Assembly (NCBI GenBank): GCA_958295665.1
Contig: OY282558.1
Coordinates: 463,772,495-463,836,494, forward strand
Direction of reading: 5' to 3'
DNA: 64,000 nt
From: Tipula vernalis
Taxonomy: Eukaryota; Arthropoda; Insecta; Diptera; Tipulidae
Shown: one piece after another, positions 62,485 through 64,000 of the stretch
Layout: every line of letters begins with the position of its first letter
Numbering within the stretch: the first letter of the stretch is position 1
Made by a program: the position numbers and the translations under genes
The notes under the pieces: model-generated
What the model was told of the DNA's origin: nothing
The model's database searches: none
What the model saw: only the letters and a program-made list of their open reading frames with translations

Positions 62485-62910
62485 ATGGAAACATGAAACA
62501 AAGAGTATTATTTGGGCGTTATGAGACGTTTGCGTGAAGCAATTCGCCGAAAGAGACCAGAATTGCGGGCAGAAAACTCGTGGATTTTGCACCATGATAA
62601 CGCACCGTCGCACAGTGCCATCATTATTCGTAATTTTTTGACGCAAAATGCAACAAATACCATCCAACAGCCACCGAATTCACCTGATTTGGCTCCCTGT
62701 GACTTCTTTCTGTTCAATCGAGTTAAAAAACCATTACGGGGAACACGTTTCAGCAGCCGAGAGGAAATAATGGAAAAATCGCAGGAAGCACTGATGGACA
62801 TACCGAAAACCGAATATAAAAAATGTTTCGAGGATTGGATCAAGCGCTGGCATAAGTGTGTTGTAGTCGATGGGGATTACTTTGAAGGAGACAATATAGA
62901 TTTAGATTAA
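62485..62910 (+). pseudogene. Mariner transposase, internal deletion and nonsense codon
   Basis: The ATG at 62485 is followed by two codons and an in-frame TGA (62494). After that the same frame is open to TAA at 62908-62910. The readable part starts at YYLGVMRRL (62506) and includes HHDNAPSH, with the second catalytic Asp at 62596-62598, then SPDLAPCDFFLF, with the third Asp at 62701-62703, and ends near YFEGDN. Exactly 34 residues separate the two Asp, the D34D spacing of mariner. The N-terminal helix-turn-helix DNA-binding domains and the first catalytic Asp are missing, so the protein is inactive. An ATG at 62521 could start a 129-residue product without these domains. Confidence 0.92.
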
Positions 62911-62941
62911 TAAACTTGTATTTTTAATTTTCTGAATAAAT

Positions 62942-62963
62942 GGGAACTTTTTGATCAAGGTGG
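62942..62963 (-). repeat. Mariner right terminal inverted repeat
   Basis: Perfect 22-bp complement of the left end. TA lies directly outside. Confidence 0.93.
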
Positions 62964-62965
62964 TA

Positions 62966-64000
62966 CTGTTTTGTTTATTTCGTTTTATATTTTTTATTTT
63001 TGTTTAATTTGAAACACATAAAAGTTATTTTTTTGTAATCGCTTTTACCACTTTGAGCTTTTTTTTTGTTAGTTTATCTGATAGTGTTTTTTCTTGTATT
63101 ATCACTCAAATTTCACTTAAGTTTATTTCACTTATACACTCAATTTTGGGGACGAGTTTATAAATTGTAAAGAAAACAGAAATTTAAACCATTATAATGC
63201 TTTTATTAAAAATAATTTATAACAAAAAAAAATTAACACTTGTAAATTAAGTCTCGTTTAATTCCACTCATTTGAGTGACTTAATTTAGTTTTATTTAAT
63301 TTACTTTACTAGCGATCCACTTTTTAAAACAATCATCAAGTGGTTCACTATATCCTTACTCCAGCCTTGACTCGACTGTTCGATTTAAAAATCAAAACTT
63401 GACTGTCCGCCCACTGCATTGCAAAAATTTTTTTTTTTCAAATCTTTTTTTTATTTTTCTCAAATTCTCTCCAAAAAAATCGGACCACGACCAACAGATT
63501 CGCTCGTCGCTTTTAATCACGCCATCGTCCACCACCACACTGACCAACTCAACCATGCAAATCATATTCTCTGCAAGAAACAACAAAATACACACACAGC
63601 ATCTCGAGTTTTCCATTTTTCATTCAACAATCATGCCTCTCAGTCACACGACAACCACATAAAATCATACGCGCCACATCAACACCACAAATCATCATCA
63701 TGCCAATCATTCCAATTATTGATTTTTAATCGTCATTAAGGCGATAATAAAAATCAATAAATCAACAGATCTGGCCAAACTGTACCGGTGTCCTAACAAT
63801 GTTTTACAGTAAGACGATTATCCCAACCACAGATAGAGCCATTTTCGACTTAGTTTTGGGTCAGAAATTAGTTGCTGAATTTACTGCACTAGTTCGGAGA
63901 CAGCCTGCCAGTACATAGATTTTTTTTTTTGTAATTAATTCTTTAAATTATTTAATTTTACGTATATACCTACATATATTCTGAAAAATTCTGTTAAAGT
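62966..64000. other. AT-rich DNA right of mariner, no firm gene
   Basis: Long T and A runs and low-complexity cca/aca-rich DNA near 63500-63700. Two overlapping open frames (63399-63662 and 63419-63739) give low-complexity F/K/H/T-rich products in different frames and are not called. A short better-looking frame at 63799-63918 is listed separately. Confidence 0.65.
63799..63918 (+). CDS. Possible 39-residue open frame or exon fragment (unknown)
   Basis: ATG at 63799 and TAG at 63916-63918. The product runs from MFYSKTIIPTTDRAIF to LVRRQPAST. Base composition is less AT-rich than the surroundings and the product is not low-complexity, unlike the larger open frames nearby. The frame is open upstream to a stop at 63748. 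No domain recognised, and no splice or promoter evidence decides whether it is real. Confidence 0.15.
   Translation: MFYSKTIIPTTDRAIFDLVLGQKLVAEFTALVRRQPAST

Larger units (their letters stand above)
62280..62963 (+). mobile_element. Internally deleted mariner (Tc1/mariner superfamily) element
   Basis: Terminal inverted repeats of 22 identical bases begin CCACCTTGATC at 62280-62301 and end GATCAAGGTGG at 62942-62963. The element is bounded by TA on both sides (62278-62279 and 62964-62965), the target duplication of Tc1/mariner. Length is 684 bp, about half of a full mariner (near 1.3 kb). It keeps both ends, the 5' leader and the C-terminal half of transposase, so it could be moved only if a matching transposase is supplied elsewhere. 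I do not assign a subfamily. Confidence 0.95.

Noticed and set aside
63392..63739. Overlapping frames on both strands (74, 87 and 106 codons)
   Set aside because: Low-complexity translations of T-runs and cca/aca-rich DNA; three frames overlap and none has a known domain.

Overview
The window looks like a piece of a eukaryotic, probably insect, heterochromatic locus. It is AT-rich, has long homopolymer runs, no bacterial gene density, a mariner transposon relic and a Ty3/gypsy-like gag relic. I found no intact protein-coding gene. The insect assignment is inference from the mobile elements and base composition; no single sequence proves it.

Layout. (1) 1-9362: head-to-tail satellite with a monomer near 891 bp, entering from beyond the left edge and ending in a decayed, truncated monomer. 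(2) 9363-11706: 2.34 kb of non-satellite flank. (3) 11707-12992: a broken gag relic on the minus strand whose two CCHC zinc knuckles have both lost their histidine. (4) 12993-57689: the main satellite block, 51 monomers plus a partial one, built from nested higher-order repeats of 5, 6 and 10 monomers. (5) 57690-60022: a second, nearly identical copy of the flank in (2). (6) 60023-62277: unique AT-rich DNA with two notable hairpins. (7) 62278-62965: an internally deleted mariner element with TA target duplication and a transposase C-terminal half. (8) 62966-64000: AT-rich DNA with no recognisable gene.

The satellite/flank junction at 9362 and that at 57689 are the same junction. About 8 kb spanning it (roughly 3.56-11.71 kb and 51.9-60.02 kb) was duplicated in direct orientation at a spacing of 48.3 kb. 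The pieces do not act together as a pathway. The window records unequal exchange, conversion, segmental duplication and transposon decay. The two signals most worth pursuing are (a) an about 80-bp stem-loop present in the flank (11349-11429, 59672-59752) and, with a conserved loop but different, still paired stems, in unique DNA at 60635-60714; and (b) hairpins inside the satellite monomer that are kept by alternative or compensating bases in different monomer subtypes.
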